Assembly (NCBI GenBank): GCA_029007785.1
Contig: JAQXIM010000130.1
Location: 1-64,000, forward strand
DNA: 64,000 nucleotides
Direction of reading: 5' to 3'
DNA from: Clostridiales bacterium
Lineage (GTDB): Bacteria; Bacillota; Clostridia; Lachnospirales; Lachnospiraceae
In this document: piece after piece, positions 31,437 to 40,422 of the stretch
Layout of the letters: each line of letters opens with the position of its first letter
Numbering within the stretch: position 1 is the first letter of the stretch
Position numbers and translations under genes: made by a program
Notes under the pieces: model-generated
Seen by the model: the letters and a program-made list of their open reading frames with translations, nothing else
Databases searched by the model: none
What the model was told of the DNA's origin: nothing

Positions 31437-33260
31437 ATGTGTGGAATTATTGGTTACACAGGACCGCTGCAGGCCAGAGGAATTGTATTGCTTGGACTTT
31501 CTCAGCTGGAATATCGTGGATATGACAGTGCCGGATTGGCTCTCTTTACGGAGGATAATAAGATCTATCTTCAAAAAAAGGTTGGTCAGGTTTCTGAGTT
31601 GGAAAAAAACTGCGATAAAAGCATAAAATCCCATTGTGGTATCGGTCATACCAGATGGGCTACCCATGGTGGTGTTACAGATGCTAATGCCCATCCTCAT
31701 ATGGTAGGCAGCGTAACTCTGCTTCACAATGGAATTATTGAGAATTATCATACGATTCAGAAACAGTACGGCTTTGAAGGTCTTACAACTTCAGAAACAG
31801 ATACAGAGGTTGCTGCACAGCTTATCAACTATTACTATCAGGAATATCAGGATCCATATCTTGCCATTAGAAAATCCATCGATATCATTGAAGGATCTTT
31901 TGCATTCTGTATTATGTTTAATGATATTCCCGGCAAGATTTTCGCTGTAAGAAATGTAAGTCCTATGGTAGCTTCTGCCACCGAACAGGGATCTTTTATT
32001 GCTTCGGATGTTACAGCATTGATTCCCTATACCCGTTCCTATTTTGTTGTTCCGGAGTATCACATTCTTACTTTGACGGACACTGCCATTGAAATGGAGG
32101 ACATGAAGGGAAATCGGGTGGAACCGGAATTGATGGAGGTTTCCTGGGATGTTGAGGCAGCTCAGAAAAATGGCTATCCCCACTTTATGCTGAAAGAAAT
32201 CTATGAACAGCCGGAAGTTTTTCAGAAGACGGTATTGCCTCGTCTTCTTGGGGGAATTCCTGATTTCTCAGCAGAGGGAATTCCGGACAGCATTCTGGAA
32301 GAATGTAAACAGATTCAGATTGTTGCCTGCGGAACGGCCATGTATGCAGGTATGGTTGGCCGTGCCATTATTGAACAGAAATTGAGAATTCCGGTGACGG
32401 TAAGTGTTGCTTCTGAATTTCGATATGATACACCCCTGATTGATGAGCATACTCTTGTTATTGTAATTTCTCAGTCGGGCGAAACCATCGATACATTGGC
32501 TGCACTTCGTCTTGCAAAGACCTGTGGTGCAAAAGTACTTTCTATTGTTAATGTCAAGGGCTCCACCATTGCCAGAGAAAGCGATTATGTTCTCTATACA
32601 CATGCAGGTCCTGAGATTGCAGTTGCCAGCACAAAGGCTTATATGGTCCAATTAGCCGTTTTGTATTTGATAACGGGCAGAATGATGTATGTCAGAAAAA
32701 AAGCCTCAGATGAGGAAATACGCGAGTTTACAAGCAATCTCCTCTCTTCCACTGACACCATTCAGCATATGCTGGATACGATTTCTCAGAAAGTACGTAC
32801 CCAGGCTGAGAAAATTGCTTTCTCAACAGATGCGTTTTTTATCGGACGCGGACTGGATTATGCTTTTTCCCTGGAAGGTGCTCTTAAGATGAAAGAGATT
32901 TCTTACATCCATGCAGAGGCCTATGCAGCCGGAGAACTGAAGCATGGTACCATTGCTCTGATTGAGGAAAATGTTCCTGTCGTTGCTCTGGCTACTCAGG
33001 ATCATGTTTTTAATAAAACGATTTCAAATATTCGTGAAGTGAAGGCCAGAGGTGCTTATGTCATTTTGATTACAAAAGAAGGCGTCTCTGTTTCGGATGA
33101 TGTATGCGATATCCATTTTGAGGTTCCGGTAAAAGATGATTGCTTCTCCGTATTCCCTTGTGCTGTTGTTCTTCAGATGCTTGCATATTATACGGCCTAT
33201 GCCAAAGGTTATGATATGGACAAACCCAGAAATCTGGCAAAATCGGTAACGGTGGAATAA
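31437..33260 (+). CDS. glmS: Glutamine-fructose-6-phosphate aminotransferase (isomerising)
   Basis: 607 residues, full length. N-terminal glutamine amidotransferase (Cys2 nucleophile in MCGIIGYTG, HTRWATHG, NGIIENY), then two SIS sugar-isomerase domains (ACGTAMYAG, ISQSGETIDT, STKAY) and the conserved C-terminus DKPRNLAKSVTVE. Makes glucosamine-6-phosphate, the entry point to peptidoglycan precursors. Controlled by the glmS ribozyme directly upstream; start ATG 31437 behind AAAGGAGTT. Confidence 0.98.
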   Translation: MCGIIGYTGPLQARGIVLLGLSQLEYRGYDSAGLALFTEDNKIYLQKKVGQVSELEKNCDKSIKSHCGIGHTRWATHGGVTDANAHPHMVGSVTLLHNGIIENYHTIQKQYGFEGLTTSETDTEVAAQLINYYYQEYQDPYLAIRKSIDIIEGSFAFCIMFNDIPGKIFAVRNVSPMVASATEQGSFIASDVTALIPYTRSYFVVPEYHILTLTDTAIEMEDMKGNRVEPELMEVSWDVEAAQKNGYPHFMLKEIYEQPEVFQKTVLPRLLGGIPDFSAEGIPDSILEECKQIQIVACGTAMYAGMVGRAIIEQKLRIPVTVSVASEFRYDTPLIDEHTLVIVISQSGETIDTLAALRLAKTCGAKVLSIVNVKGSTIARESDYVLYTHAGPEIAVASTKAYMVQLAVLYLITGRMMYVRKKASDEEIREFTSNLLSSTDTIQHMLDTISQKVRTQAEKIAFSTDAFFIGRGLDYAFSLEGALKMKEISYIHAEAYAAGELKHGTIALIEENVPVVALATQDHVFNKTISNIREVKARGAYVILITKEGVSVSDDVCDIHFEVPVKDDCFSVFPCAVVLQMLAYYTAYAKGYDMDKPRNLAKSVTVE

Positions 33261-33290
33261 TTGGCTGGATTTTACTATTGATAATAGCAG

Positions 33291-33337
33291 AAAAGCCTTC
33301 CGTATATCAGATTTTGGTATACGGAAGGCTTTTTATA
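33291..33337. terminator. Terminator of glmS
   Basis: AAAAGCCTTCCGTATA pairs with TATACGGAAGGCTTTT, then TTATA. Symmetric A/T flanks suggest bidirectional function. Confidence 0.92.
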
Positions 33338-33352
33338 AAAGAGTTTTTATTT

Positions 33353-33383
33353 AAAGCAGTCATGGAGAAAACATGACTGCTTT
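33353..33383 (-). terminator. Hairpin ending the convergent kinase-like gene
   Basis: AAAGCAGTCATG (33353-33364) and CATGACTGCTTT (33372-33383) form a perfect 12-bp stem; on the minus strand it is followed by AAATAAAAA, so the terminator tail is weak. Confidence 0.55.
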
Positions 33384-33435
33384 CTCCATGAAGGTATTCA
33401 CCGTTCTGTTTTTTTAATGACGAATGCGATTATCA

Positions 33436-34050
33436 TTACTTAAGAGATAAAAAATGAAGAATCATATTTACGCAGCCGTCGATTCCCAAAACGCTGCTGT
33501 TCATGGTAAGATCGTATGTACTTGCTACTCCCCATTTTTTATTGGAATAATAGTTATAGTAGTTTGCTCTTCTCTTATCCGTTTTTGTAATCAGATCCAA
33601 GGCTTTATCTTTTGTAAGGTGGAATTCCTCAGCTACACGATTCACTTTATCTTCCAGGTTACCGCAAATAAAAATATTGGTAACATTCTGAAAGCTTTCC
33701 AAAGCGTAATCAGCGCATCTTCCAACAATGACGCAGGATTCCTGGCGGGCAAGATTCTGAATGGATTCAAACTGCGCGAGAAATACTTTTTGATTTAAAG
33801 GCATTTCGACATAGCCTCCTACTCCCTGATAGCCGGAAGAATGGTCTAAAACCAGGTTATAGAAAAAGCTGTTGATCGGTTTCTCATCATGTGTCTCAAA
33901 TATTTCTGCGGACAAGCCGCTTTCTTTTGATGCAATGGCGAGAAGTTCTTTGTCATAACACTGAATTCCAAGTTCTGCTGCCAGTTTCTTACCGATCAGC
34001 TTTCCGCCGCTTCCAAACTCACGTCCAATAGTAATAATTCGATTTTGCAT
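33436..34050 (-). CDS. Cytidylate kinase-like family protein
   Basis: 204 residues. TIGREFGSGGKLIGKKLAAELG at the N-terminus is the modified P-loop of the cytidylate-kinase-like family (AAA_26), followed by CYDKELL and VIVGRCADYAL; KTDKRRANYYNYYS is also typical. Members are common in gut Clostridia; CMP kinase activity is not established and some are fused to other domains. Start ATG 34050 behind AAGGAGGTTGTC. Single-gene unit. Confidence 0.88.
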   Translation of the reverse strand: MQNRIITIGREFGSGGKLIGKKLAAELGIQCYDKELLAIASKESGLSAEIFETHDEKPINSFFYNLVLDHSSGYQGVGGYVEMPLNQKVFLAQFESIQNLARQESCVIVGRCADYALESFQNVTNIFICGNLEDKVNRVAEEFHLTKDKALDLITKTDKRRANYYNYYSNKKWGVASTYDLTMNSSVLGIDGCVNMILHFLSLK

Positions 34051-34172
34051 AAATATGACAACCTCCTTATAGGAAATGCATTCAGCCTTTCCCTAAATCC
34101 GTTCCATGAGTAGTGGATCTCGGGTTAATCATGGATAATATTCCTTTGATTATTTGACTTGTTTTCGCATTT

Positions 34173-34201
34173 ATTATAATGCATAATGTGAAACAATACA
34201 A
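34173..34201 (-). promoter_or_regulatory. Promoter of the cytidylate-kinase-like gene
   Basis: Minus strand TTGTAT (34196-34201), 17-nt spacer, TATAAT (34173-34178). Confidence 0.6.
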
Positions 34202-34289
34202 TGAAAAATCGAACAATTATGGAAAAATTTACAAAGCTAATGGTAATACTATATTTTGACAGCATTTTTAACTATTTCACAAACAAGTC

Positions 34290-35201
34290 CTAATTCAAAA
34301 TATCCAGCAGGTGCCGGAAATACTCCGGCAAAGGTGCTTCACATTCCAGGTATTCGCCGGTTCGGGGATGTACCAGACCTAAAACCTTTGCATGAAGGGT
34401 CTGGCCCTGAAGATGGTATTTATTCGGAATATTTCCATAGAGCGTATCACCAAGCAGAGGATGATGAATCTGAGTCATATGGACACGGATTTGATGGGTT
34501 CGACCGGTTTCCAGCTGACATTCAATATAAGTATAATTTTGGAAGCGTTTCAGTACACGATAATGAGTCACTGCACGTTTTCCATTTATCATATCTCTGG
34601 CCATTTTTAAGCGATTATTCTTGGATCGGCCGATGGGGAAATCAACAGTGCCCTCCTCTTCCTGAATCACACCATGAACAATAGCATGATACTTACGGGT
34701 AATGGAATGATCGGCAAGCTGTGCAGCAACCTGGGTATGGGTAAAGTCATTTTTGCAGACAACCAGAACGCCAGTCGTATCCATATCGATTCGATGAACA
34801 ATACCTGGGCGTAAAACACCGTTGATACCGGACAGATCATTTCCACAATGAGCCATTAATCCGTTGACCAAGGTGCCGGTGGAGTGTCCTGCAGCAGGAT
34901 GAACAACCATCCCCTTGGGTTTATTCACGAAAATCAGATCGGAATCTTCGTATAAAATATCCAAATTCATGGGTTCAGCAATGATATTCAGAGGATCCGG
35001 ATCGGGAATCGTTGCTTCTATCTGATCAAGGGAATGGCATTTGTAATTAGGTTTCACTTCTTTTTGATTAACAAGAATTTGTCCGTTTCGGATCAGTTTC
35101 TGCAGATACGAGCGGGAATAACCATCCAGATAGCCTGCGAGGCAAGCATCCAGTCTGCTTCCTTCCTGATCGGAATCGACAATCATATTCCAGTGTTCCA
35201 T
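34290..35201 (-). CDS. rluD: RluA-family 23S rRNA pseudouridine synthase
   Basis: 303 residues. S4 domain (about 15-65: SRLDACLAGYL and SRSYLQKLIRNGQILVNQ) and the RluA catalytic domain with HRIDMDTTGVLV (catalytic Asp near 141) and LETGRTHQIRVHM. Modifies uridines in 23S rRNA; which site cannot be told from sequence. It follows lspA, the common Firmicutes order. Start ATG 35201 behind AAGGAGATATCAGG. Confidence 0.93.
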   Translation of the reverse strand: MEHWNMIVDSDQEGSRLDACLAGYLDGYSRSYLQKLIRNGQILVNQKEVKPNYKCHSLDQIEATIPDPDPLNIIAEPMNLDILYEDSDLIFVNKPKGMVVHPAAGHSTGTLVNGLMAHCGNDLSGINGVLRPGIVHRIDMDTTGVLVVCKNDFTHTQVAAQLADHSITRKYHAIVHGVIQEEEGTVDFPIGRSKNNRLKMARDMINGKRAVTHYRVLKRFQNYTYIECQLETGRTHQIRVHMTQIHHPLLGDTLYGNIPNKYHLQGQTLHAKVLGLVHPRTGEYLECEAPLPEYFRHLLDILN

Positions 35202-35285
35202 TATTTCCTGATATCTCCTTTTTCACGTTCATTGATGAGTATCTAATCCACTAATGATGAATAAGAATTGGATATCCTGCTTCTT

Positions 35286-35783
35286 TTACAGAATTCCCTG
35301 AAGATCATCCTCTTTGTAAATGAAGAGAATAAGGATCAGAAAAAGGGCACAGGATAAGGTGATATAGCAATCTGCCACATTAAATACCGGAAAATCAATC
35401 AGCTTAAAATACATGAAATCGACAACATAACCAAGGCGAACCCGGTCCAGGAAATTACCCAGAGTACCGGAAATCAGAAGAATGCAGACGACATTGAATG
35501 GTCTGAATTTTTTGTCATTGGGAATCCGAAATAAATACAGCCAGACAACGGCAACCAAAACAAGGCCGGTTAGAATCATAAAAAGAAGTTGTTTTTGCTG
35601 AAGTATACCAAAGGCTGCTCCCTGATTGATGGTATAGGTGAATTCAAATACCCCGTCAAGAATCACAAAAGATGAATGATCTTTCAGAATCTTTACTGCT
35701 GAAAATTTTGTACCCTGATCTATGGCGATGAGCAATATGATACTGATCAAAGCGATAAGGATTGTCTTTATGTTCTTTTTCAT
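35286..35783 (-). CDS. lspA: Lipoprotein signal peptidase (signal peptidase II)
   Basis: 165 residues with four membrane segments. The catalytic aspartates are in GNFLDRVRLGYVVDF (about 113) and FNVADCYI (about 137); NQGAAFGIL is also diagnostic. Removes signal peptides of lipoproteins after lipid attachment, so it processes proteins such as those encoded at 1877 and 59809. Start ATG 35783 behind GGAGGGTATT. Confidence 0.95.
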   Translation of the reverse strand: MKKNIKTILIALISIILLIAIDQGTKFSAVKILKDHSSFVILDGVFEFTYTINQGAAFGILQQKQLLFMILTGLVLVAVVWLYLFRIPNDKKFRPFNVVCILLISGTLGNFLDRVRLGYVVDFMYFKLIDFPVFNVADCYITLSCALFLILILFIYKEDDLQGIL

Positions 35784-35818
35784 AATACCCTCCGAAATTT
35801 ATTGGTTATCATATGTCT

Positions 35819-35863
35819 AAAAAAGCTATCGTCGGGAGAGTTCTCCACGAAACGATAGCTTTT
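35819..35863 (-). terminator. Terminator downstream of sepF
   Basis: AAAAGCTATCGT pairs with ACGATAGCTTTT; on the minus strand a run of T (TTTTTTAGAC) follows. It separates sepF from lspA. Confidence 0.88.
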
Positions 35864-35918
35864 GTACACTAAGCATGACAGCAGGCAGGATACATATCCT
35901 GACCTGATGTACGGATCA

Positions 35919-36455
35919 TCAGATATCAAGATTTAATGCAGATAAATCCTGGCTGCCTTCGATGGAATCCTGGAAATCACCGGTCAGACCGATGGACTGA
36001 GGTGATACAATAAAAATATACTTGGAAATCTTCTGCAGATTTCCGTTAATGGAATAAACGGCACCAGAAGTAAAGTCAATAATTCTCTGAGCCAGATCAA
36101 CATGCACACCTTCCATGTTAATAACTACGGCACGGCCGCTGAGAAGAACATCACATACTTCACGAGCGTCATCCAAGGTAGAGGGCTTAATCATACATAC
36201 CTCCATACTATTGACACGACTTTTCATAGAAACAACATTAGAAGCGTTAGGTCGTTTTGTTTTAGCGACTCTCTCCTTTTCTGAATAATCGGTATGTTTC
36301 ATATGCTGAGGCTGTTCGTTCATTTCCGGTTCGGATTTTTTTCGGAAAGACCGGCGGGGAGCTTCCTCCTCTTCCATATCAAATTCATCATCCTCATAGT
36401 CATCGTCTTCGTATAATTTCATAGAGTTCAAAAACTTATCTAAAATATTTGCCAT
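35919..36455 (-). CDS. sepF: Cell division protein SepF
   Basis: 178 residues. N-terminal amphipathic helix (MANILDKFLNSMKLY), an acidic then basic linker, and the SepF domain at about 90-165 (MIKPSTLDDAREVCDVLLSG, VVINMEG, RIIDFTSGAVYSINGNLQKI). It bundles FtsZ and anchors it to the membrane in Gram-positives. Start ATG 36455 behind GCAGGGAG. It has its own promoter although the HlyD-like gene upstream is on the same strand. Confidence 0.95.
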   Translation of the reverse strand: MANILDKFLNSMKLYEDDDYEDDEFDMEEEEAPRRSFRKKSEPEMNEQPQHMKHTDYSEKERVAKTKRPNASNVVSMKSRVNSMEVCMIKPSTLDDAREVCDVLLSGRAVVINMEGVHVDLAQRIIDFTSGAVYSINGNLQKISKYIFIVSPQSIGLTGDFQDSIEGSQDLSALNLDI

Positions 36456-36517
36456 TATAAATCTCCCTGCTCAGATTTTAAGTGTACGTATTGAAACTGT
36501 AACACCTTTACTAATCT

Positions 36518-36546
36518 ATTATCTACAATTTTGTGTGGGATGTCAA
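36518..36546 (-). promoter_or_regulatory. sepF promoter
   Basis: Minus strand TTGACA (36541-36546), 17-nt spacer, GATAAT (36518-36523). Confidence 0.7.
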
Positions 36547-36665
36547 CACTACTTTGTCATTTTCTGCGAAAGAAAACGGTATTTGTCGTTGCATTTTATA
36601 TATATCTATAGGTGAATACCCATTGAAAGTCTGTCATGAAGCCGATTTTTCACAACATAAAACAT

Positions 36666-38117
36666 TTAGTAAATCAGTTCGCCTTCTTCAAAATGACTGC
36701 CGTTCAGAAGAATGTGATCATAAACAGAAAGGCCATATTCCTGGCCGGAAGCAACAACATAGTAGTCCTCAGTTGCCAGAAGAATATCAATTTGTTTGAA
36801 TACGGTATAGCCTTTATTAACGGAATAAACTCCTTTTAGATCAGCAGTGCTTCCGATGGTAAAGGTTTGAGATGTTGTTTTCGTTTGTCCTGACGATTCT
36901 GAGTCATTCCCATCCTTGTTATCCGATTCAGGTTTTAATAGAATGACACCTGCATCAACATCGTCTTTGGCTGCATAATAATAATTATCGTCTTCTGCAT
37001 AGATGGCAGGCGAAATAAACTCAGCTTTCGTTCCTTCTGCAGTGTAAACTTCACGAATAAATCCGGTTTTTGAATCATTGCCGCCAATTGTACCAAATTC
37101 CAAAGGTATCGTATAGAATTCTTTCGTAACTAAAGAGGAGGTAGGAATCTTCAAGCCGGAAACATTTAAGCTTGCCTGCTTTGATTTCTTTAGTGTGACA
37201 GACGTATAACGACGATCCGCCAACTGAATCATATATTTAGACAGAGTGCATTTTCCTAATACCTGACCGTCACTGGTCTTTATCAGAGAGAAATCTGCAG
37301 TAACTTCCAAATTGACATCATTAAAATGAAGAACTGCAGTTTTTTCATCAGCCATATCTGCCTGATCTTTTTCCGAAAGGGGCAGATAAACGTTCCAGGT
37401 TTCCGATGTTATGGTTTTGTATACGGGAGCATCTTTTTCCAAAAGAGAACCGGAAGATATCGCATTGGCTTTATAATTCTGGGAAGGAAAATAATCCGAA
37501 GTCAATTTATCCTCTGTCAATGACTCCATGCCATCGGTATAGTATTCGACAATACCGCTGTTTACAGATTCCACAGTACTGAGATATTTGGTATCGATTC
37601 CAAGATTCTCCAATTCTTCAAGGGTACTGGTACCAAGATAACTCAACAGTTGATTTTCCAATTGGAATTTTAAATCGTAAATCCGATGGAAGGAACCGGA
37701 TTGATAAGATGAGGTATAAACAGTCAGTTTTTTCTTGAGAGCATCTAATTGTTCATTGCTCAAAGTACTGTCACCTGACGTTCCTGAATTTACCAGATTG
37801 GTATATGCGCCATTTTCATCAATAGAGTAAATGACATCACCGACCGCTGCACGGTTACCTTCTCGAATATAGAAATTAATATAGCCAGCTTTTGGGGCGG
37901 TATAAACTTCTTCCTGACGAAGAATTAATCCATCGTAGGTACTATCGTGAATGGCAGAACTGATTTCTCCTACCTCATAAATCTGAACCCTATCTTTCGT
38001 CAAATATATGGCTACATTATAGGCCAGGTATAAGAAAAAGATAAAAAAGACAATCATACCGATATTCAGATTAATGGGACGTCGATATCGTATGACTTTT
38101 GGATTCTTGTTTGCCAT
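36666..38117 (-). CDS. HlyD/lipoyl-domain membrane-anchored protein near sepF
   Basis: 483 residues from ATG 38117 behind AAAGGAGATTCC. A short basic cytoplasmic tip, one membrane segment (about 18-38), then an extracytoplasmic part with a split biotinyl-lipoyl-like domain (GLILRQEEVYTAPKAGYINF and REGNRAAVGDVIYSID). A helical region, beta-rich domains and a Ser/Asp/Gly linker (DNKDGNDSESSGQTKTTSQ) follow. Automatic pipelines name such proteins HlyD-family adaptors, but no ABC transporter is nearby; its regular place beside sepF in Clostridia suggests a cell-envelope or division role instead. Function unproven. Confidence 0.75.
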   Translation of the reverse strand: MANKNPKVIRYRRPINLNIGMIVFFIFFLYLAYNVAIYLTKDRVQIYEVGEISSAIHDSTYDGLILRQEEVYTAPKAGYINFYIREGNRAAVGDVIYSIDENGAYTNLVNSGTSGDSTLSNEQLDALKKKLTVYTSSYQSGSFHRIYDLKFQLENQLLSYLGTSTLEELENLGIDTKYLSTVESVNSGIVEYYTDGMESLTEDKLTSDYFPSQNYKANAISSGSLLEKDAPVYKTITSETWNVYLPLSEKDQADMADEKTAVLHFNDVNLEVTADFSLIKTSDGQVLGKCTLSKYMIQLADRRYTSVTLKKSKQASLNVSGLKIPTSSLVTKEFYTIPLEFGTIGGNDSKTGFIREVYTAEGTKAEFISPAIYAEDDNYYYAAKDDVDAGVILLKPESDNKDGNDSESSGQTKTTSQTFTIGSTADLKGVYSVNKGYTVFKQIDILLATEDYYVVASGQEYGLSVYDHILLNGSHFEEGELIY

Positions 38118-38204
38118 GGAATCTCCTTTCATGGAATTTTTTTCCTGTTATAAAAAATGAAATCGGATGCATAATAAGGAAAGAACGAAATAAGGAGGTT
38201 TCTT

Positions 38205-38411
38205 ATGAAATATCTGGATTATATTGTTCTTACCATTGGGATCATAGGAGCAATCAATTGGGGGTTGGTAGGAATATTTCAATGGGATTTGGTTGCATTT
38301 CTTTTCGGAACCATGAGTTGGTTTACCAGACTGATTTATATTCTGGTAGGTCTTTCCGGTCTTTACTTTATCAGTTATTTCGGAAGAATCTCACAGGGAA
38401 TGGAAGAATAA
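38205..38411 (+). CDS. DUF378 small membrane protein
   Basis: 68 residues, two membrane helices. The family signature is LDYIVLTIGIIGAINWGLVG followed by two hydrophobic residues and ...DLVAFLFG... then RLIYILVGLSGLY. Start ATG 38205 behind AAGGAGGTTTCTT. Function unknown throughout the family. Divergent from the HlyD-like gene. Confidence 0.92.
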   Translation: MKYLDYIVLTIGIIGAINWGLVGIFQWDLVAFLFGTMSWFTRLIYILVGLSGLYFISYFGRISQGMEE

Positions 38412-38421
38412 AACAGGAAAC

Positions 38422-38452
38422 GGGCGCCTGGATCAACCAAGGCGCCCCATTT
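38422..38452. terminator. Terminator between DUF378 gene and convergent P-loop gene
   Basis: GGGCGCC and GGCGCCC with an inner TGG/CCA pair. The T-tract is short on the plus side (CATTTTCC) and better on the minus side (GTTTCCTGTTTT). Confidence 0.65.
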
Positions 38453-38474
38453 TCCATGCGAGTTTATCCTCGTA

Positions 38475-38894
38475 TTATAATGCAAGAATCGATTTTGCCT
38501 GAGCATTGGCGGGCAGATTCTCATTATCTTCAGAAACGCTGAGAACGAAAGTAACTCCGAATTTATCGCCGACAGCAGTCAGATCATCAATTGCCTTTTC
38601 AATGTCACTTCCTTCAAGGCAAGCCAGCTTCAGGAAGCTGTCCAAATATACTTCTTCCAGATCATGATCCTGGGAAATGATACCACAAAGGAATCCAAGG
38701 AAAGCACTATAATTTGAAATAGGGAACTGAGAAACATCAATGAGTCTAACTTTGTTGTTCAATTCATACATATGCTTCGTGTTCTTGTCCAAATAAACAA
38801 TTGTTCCATGAGCTTCCTTAATAGAAGCATTAACCTTGTCCAGAAGATATTTAGTTTTTCCTTTTCCTTTTTTACCTGAAATAATCTGAACCAT
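38475..38894 (-). CDS. Small P-loop ATP-binding protein, unknown function
   Basis: 139 residues. The Walker A motif is right at the N-terminus: ISGKKGKGKTKYLLDK. The middle holds EEVYLDSFLKLA, which could supply a Walker B aspartate, and the C-terminal third carries TFVLSVSEDNENLP, sensor-like. Too short for a full AAA or RecA motor. I do not recognise a characterised family; relatives appear in Lachnospiraceae genomes as hypothetical proteins. Start ATG 38894 behind AAGGAGGAGACAGGT; own promoter. Confidence 0.7.
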   Translation of the reverse strand: MVQIISGKKGKGKTKYLLDKVNASIKEAHGTIVYLDKNTKHMYELNNKVRLIDVSQFPISNYSAFLGFLCGIISQDHDLEEVYLDSFLKLACLEGSDIEKAIDDLTAVGDKFGVTFVLSVSEDNENLPANAQAKSILAL

Positions 38895-39005
38895 ACCTGT
38901 CTCCTCCTTGAGTTAAATATCTAATTTTTAATAAAATAGATGCATTGTTATGAAATTAAAATGCGAACCGTACAATTTTCTGTCCGGTTGTGAAATATTA
39001 CATTC

Positions 39006-39034
39006 ATTATAGTATAAAACAGCAAAAAGCACAA
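39006..39034 (-). promoter_or_regulatory. Promoter of the small P-loop gene
   Basis: Minus strand TTGTGC (39029-39034), 17-nt spacer, TATAAT (39006-39011). Confidence 0.55.
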
Positions 39035-39187
39035 GAAGAATTAGTTATTATTTTGCCGAATTTTCGCTGAATTCATTGAAATATAACATTTCTATGATGC
39101 GATTCTATGATGTTGTGGTCAATCGATCCAAGTGTCTTTATTTGAAAATCATTTCGTTTCCTGGCAGCCTCTGATAAATGCTGGAGA

Positions 39188-40339
39188 TTACCATTCAATG
39201 GCATTCTCATCGACTCGCTGTAAAGCCACATTCATAACTAACCCCATACCAATGAACAAACTCAGCAAAGAGCTGATTCCGGCACTGATAAAAGGAAGGG
39301 GCAGTCCTGTATTGGGAAGAAGGTGGGTTGCAACACCGATATTAACAAAGGACTGGAATGCAATCAGGGATGCCATTCCGACGCAAATCAGTCGTCCCGC
39401 CTTATCTCGGGCTTTGGATGCGATTCTCAGACACAGCATGATCAATATCAGCAGAAGTCCAATCACGATAATACTGCCGAGAAAGCCCAGTTCCTCTCCT
39501 ATTACTGCGAAAATGAAATCGCAGTTTTCTTCTGAAAGAAAATTTCCGTTTTTAACAGACTCAAAACTGGTATTATTTAATCCTTTGCCAAAGAGCTGTC
39601 CTGATGCAATTGCCATAACAGAATTTTCCTGTTGGGTGTTATTTCCGGTGGATACATATTTATCCGGATACATCCAGGACAGGAGACGTCTGATCTGATA
39701 AAAATTTTCATACAGATAATTCTGATAACGAATGATAAAAAACATTCCGACTGCTGCTAAAGGAATAATAATCAAAACCGCGGCTAATATCCATTTGTAA
39801 CTGATGCCGGCGGTATACAGCATGGCTATGAAAATGAAGGTTACTACTAATGTGGTAGACAGATCAGGCTCTTTAAAAATTAAAAAGGCTGGGATCAGGA
39901 AAAAGAGTAAACCGCCAAAAACAATCAGTGGTTTATTAATCTTCCTTTCGTTTTTCCAGTAAAACCATGCCATAAACACAATCAGAGAAATCTTTGCAAA
40001 CTCGGATGGCTGAATCTGGAATCCTATCTTTAGCCATCTTTGGGCACCGTGAGAGGCTACGCCAAGGGGCGTAAGAACCAGCAGTAAAAGTAAAATAACC
40101 ATGACATAAATGACTGGTGCAAAGCGCAGAACAAAATGATAGTCTACGATAGTGAGGAAAAACATTACACACAGTCCCATAATAATTCCGCCAAGCTGTT
40201 TAATCATGGTTCCGTCATGATCCACATCATTTGCCATGGCACTGTTTAGAATAACAAGGCCAATGCCGCACAGAGCCAGGATACACAGAACCAGCTGATA
40301 ACTGAAATACTTTCTTTTGTATAGTTGAAAACGAAACAT
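39188..40339 (-). CDS. rodA: Rod-shape SEDS glycosyltransferase RodA
   Basis: 383 residues from ATG 40339 behind AAGGAGCGACTGC. About ten membrane segments. SEDS signatures: AQRWLKIG-x-x-x-QPSEFAKI (about 96), FKEPDLSTTLV (the Glu/Asp pair, about 150) and the C-terminal GVATHLLPNTGLPLPFISAG. Polymerises glycan strands with PBP2, whose gene lies upstream in the same cluster. Placed after minD and mreCD-PBP2, so RodA rather than FtsW/SpoVE. Upstream in-frame residues were rejected for lack of a ribosome site. Confidence 0.92.
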   Translation of the reverse strand: MFRFQLYKRKYFSYQLVLCILALCGIGLVILNSAMANDVDHDGTMIKQLGGIIMGLCVMFFLTIVDYHFVLRFAPVIYVMVILLLLLVLTPLGVASHGAQRWLKIGFQIQPSEFAKISLIVFMAWFYWKNERKINKPLIVFGGLLFFLIPAFLIFKEPDLSTTLVVTFIFIAMLYTAGISYKWILAAVLIIIPLAAVGMFFIIRYQNYLYENFYQIRRLLSWMYPDKYVSTGNNTQQENSVMAIASGQLFGKGLNNTSFESVKNGNFLSEENCDFIFAVIGEELGFLGSIIVIGLLLILIMLCLRIASKARDKAGRLICVGMASLIAFQSFVNIGVATHLLPNTGLPLPFISAGISSLLSLFIGMGLVMNVALQRVDENAIEW

Positions 40340-40422
40340 GAAAGCAGTCGCTCCTTGTAAGAAAAACAATCCTATATCATTCTGTTTCAAGTGGTCCTTT
40401 GACAGGTCTTATAAACAGAAAT

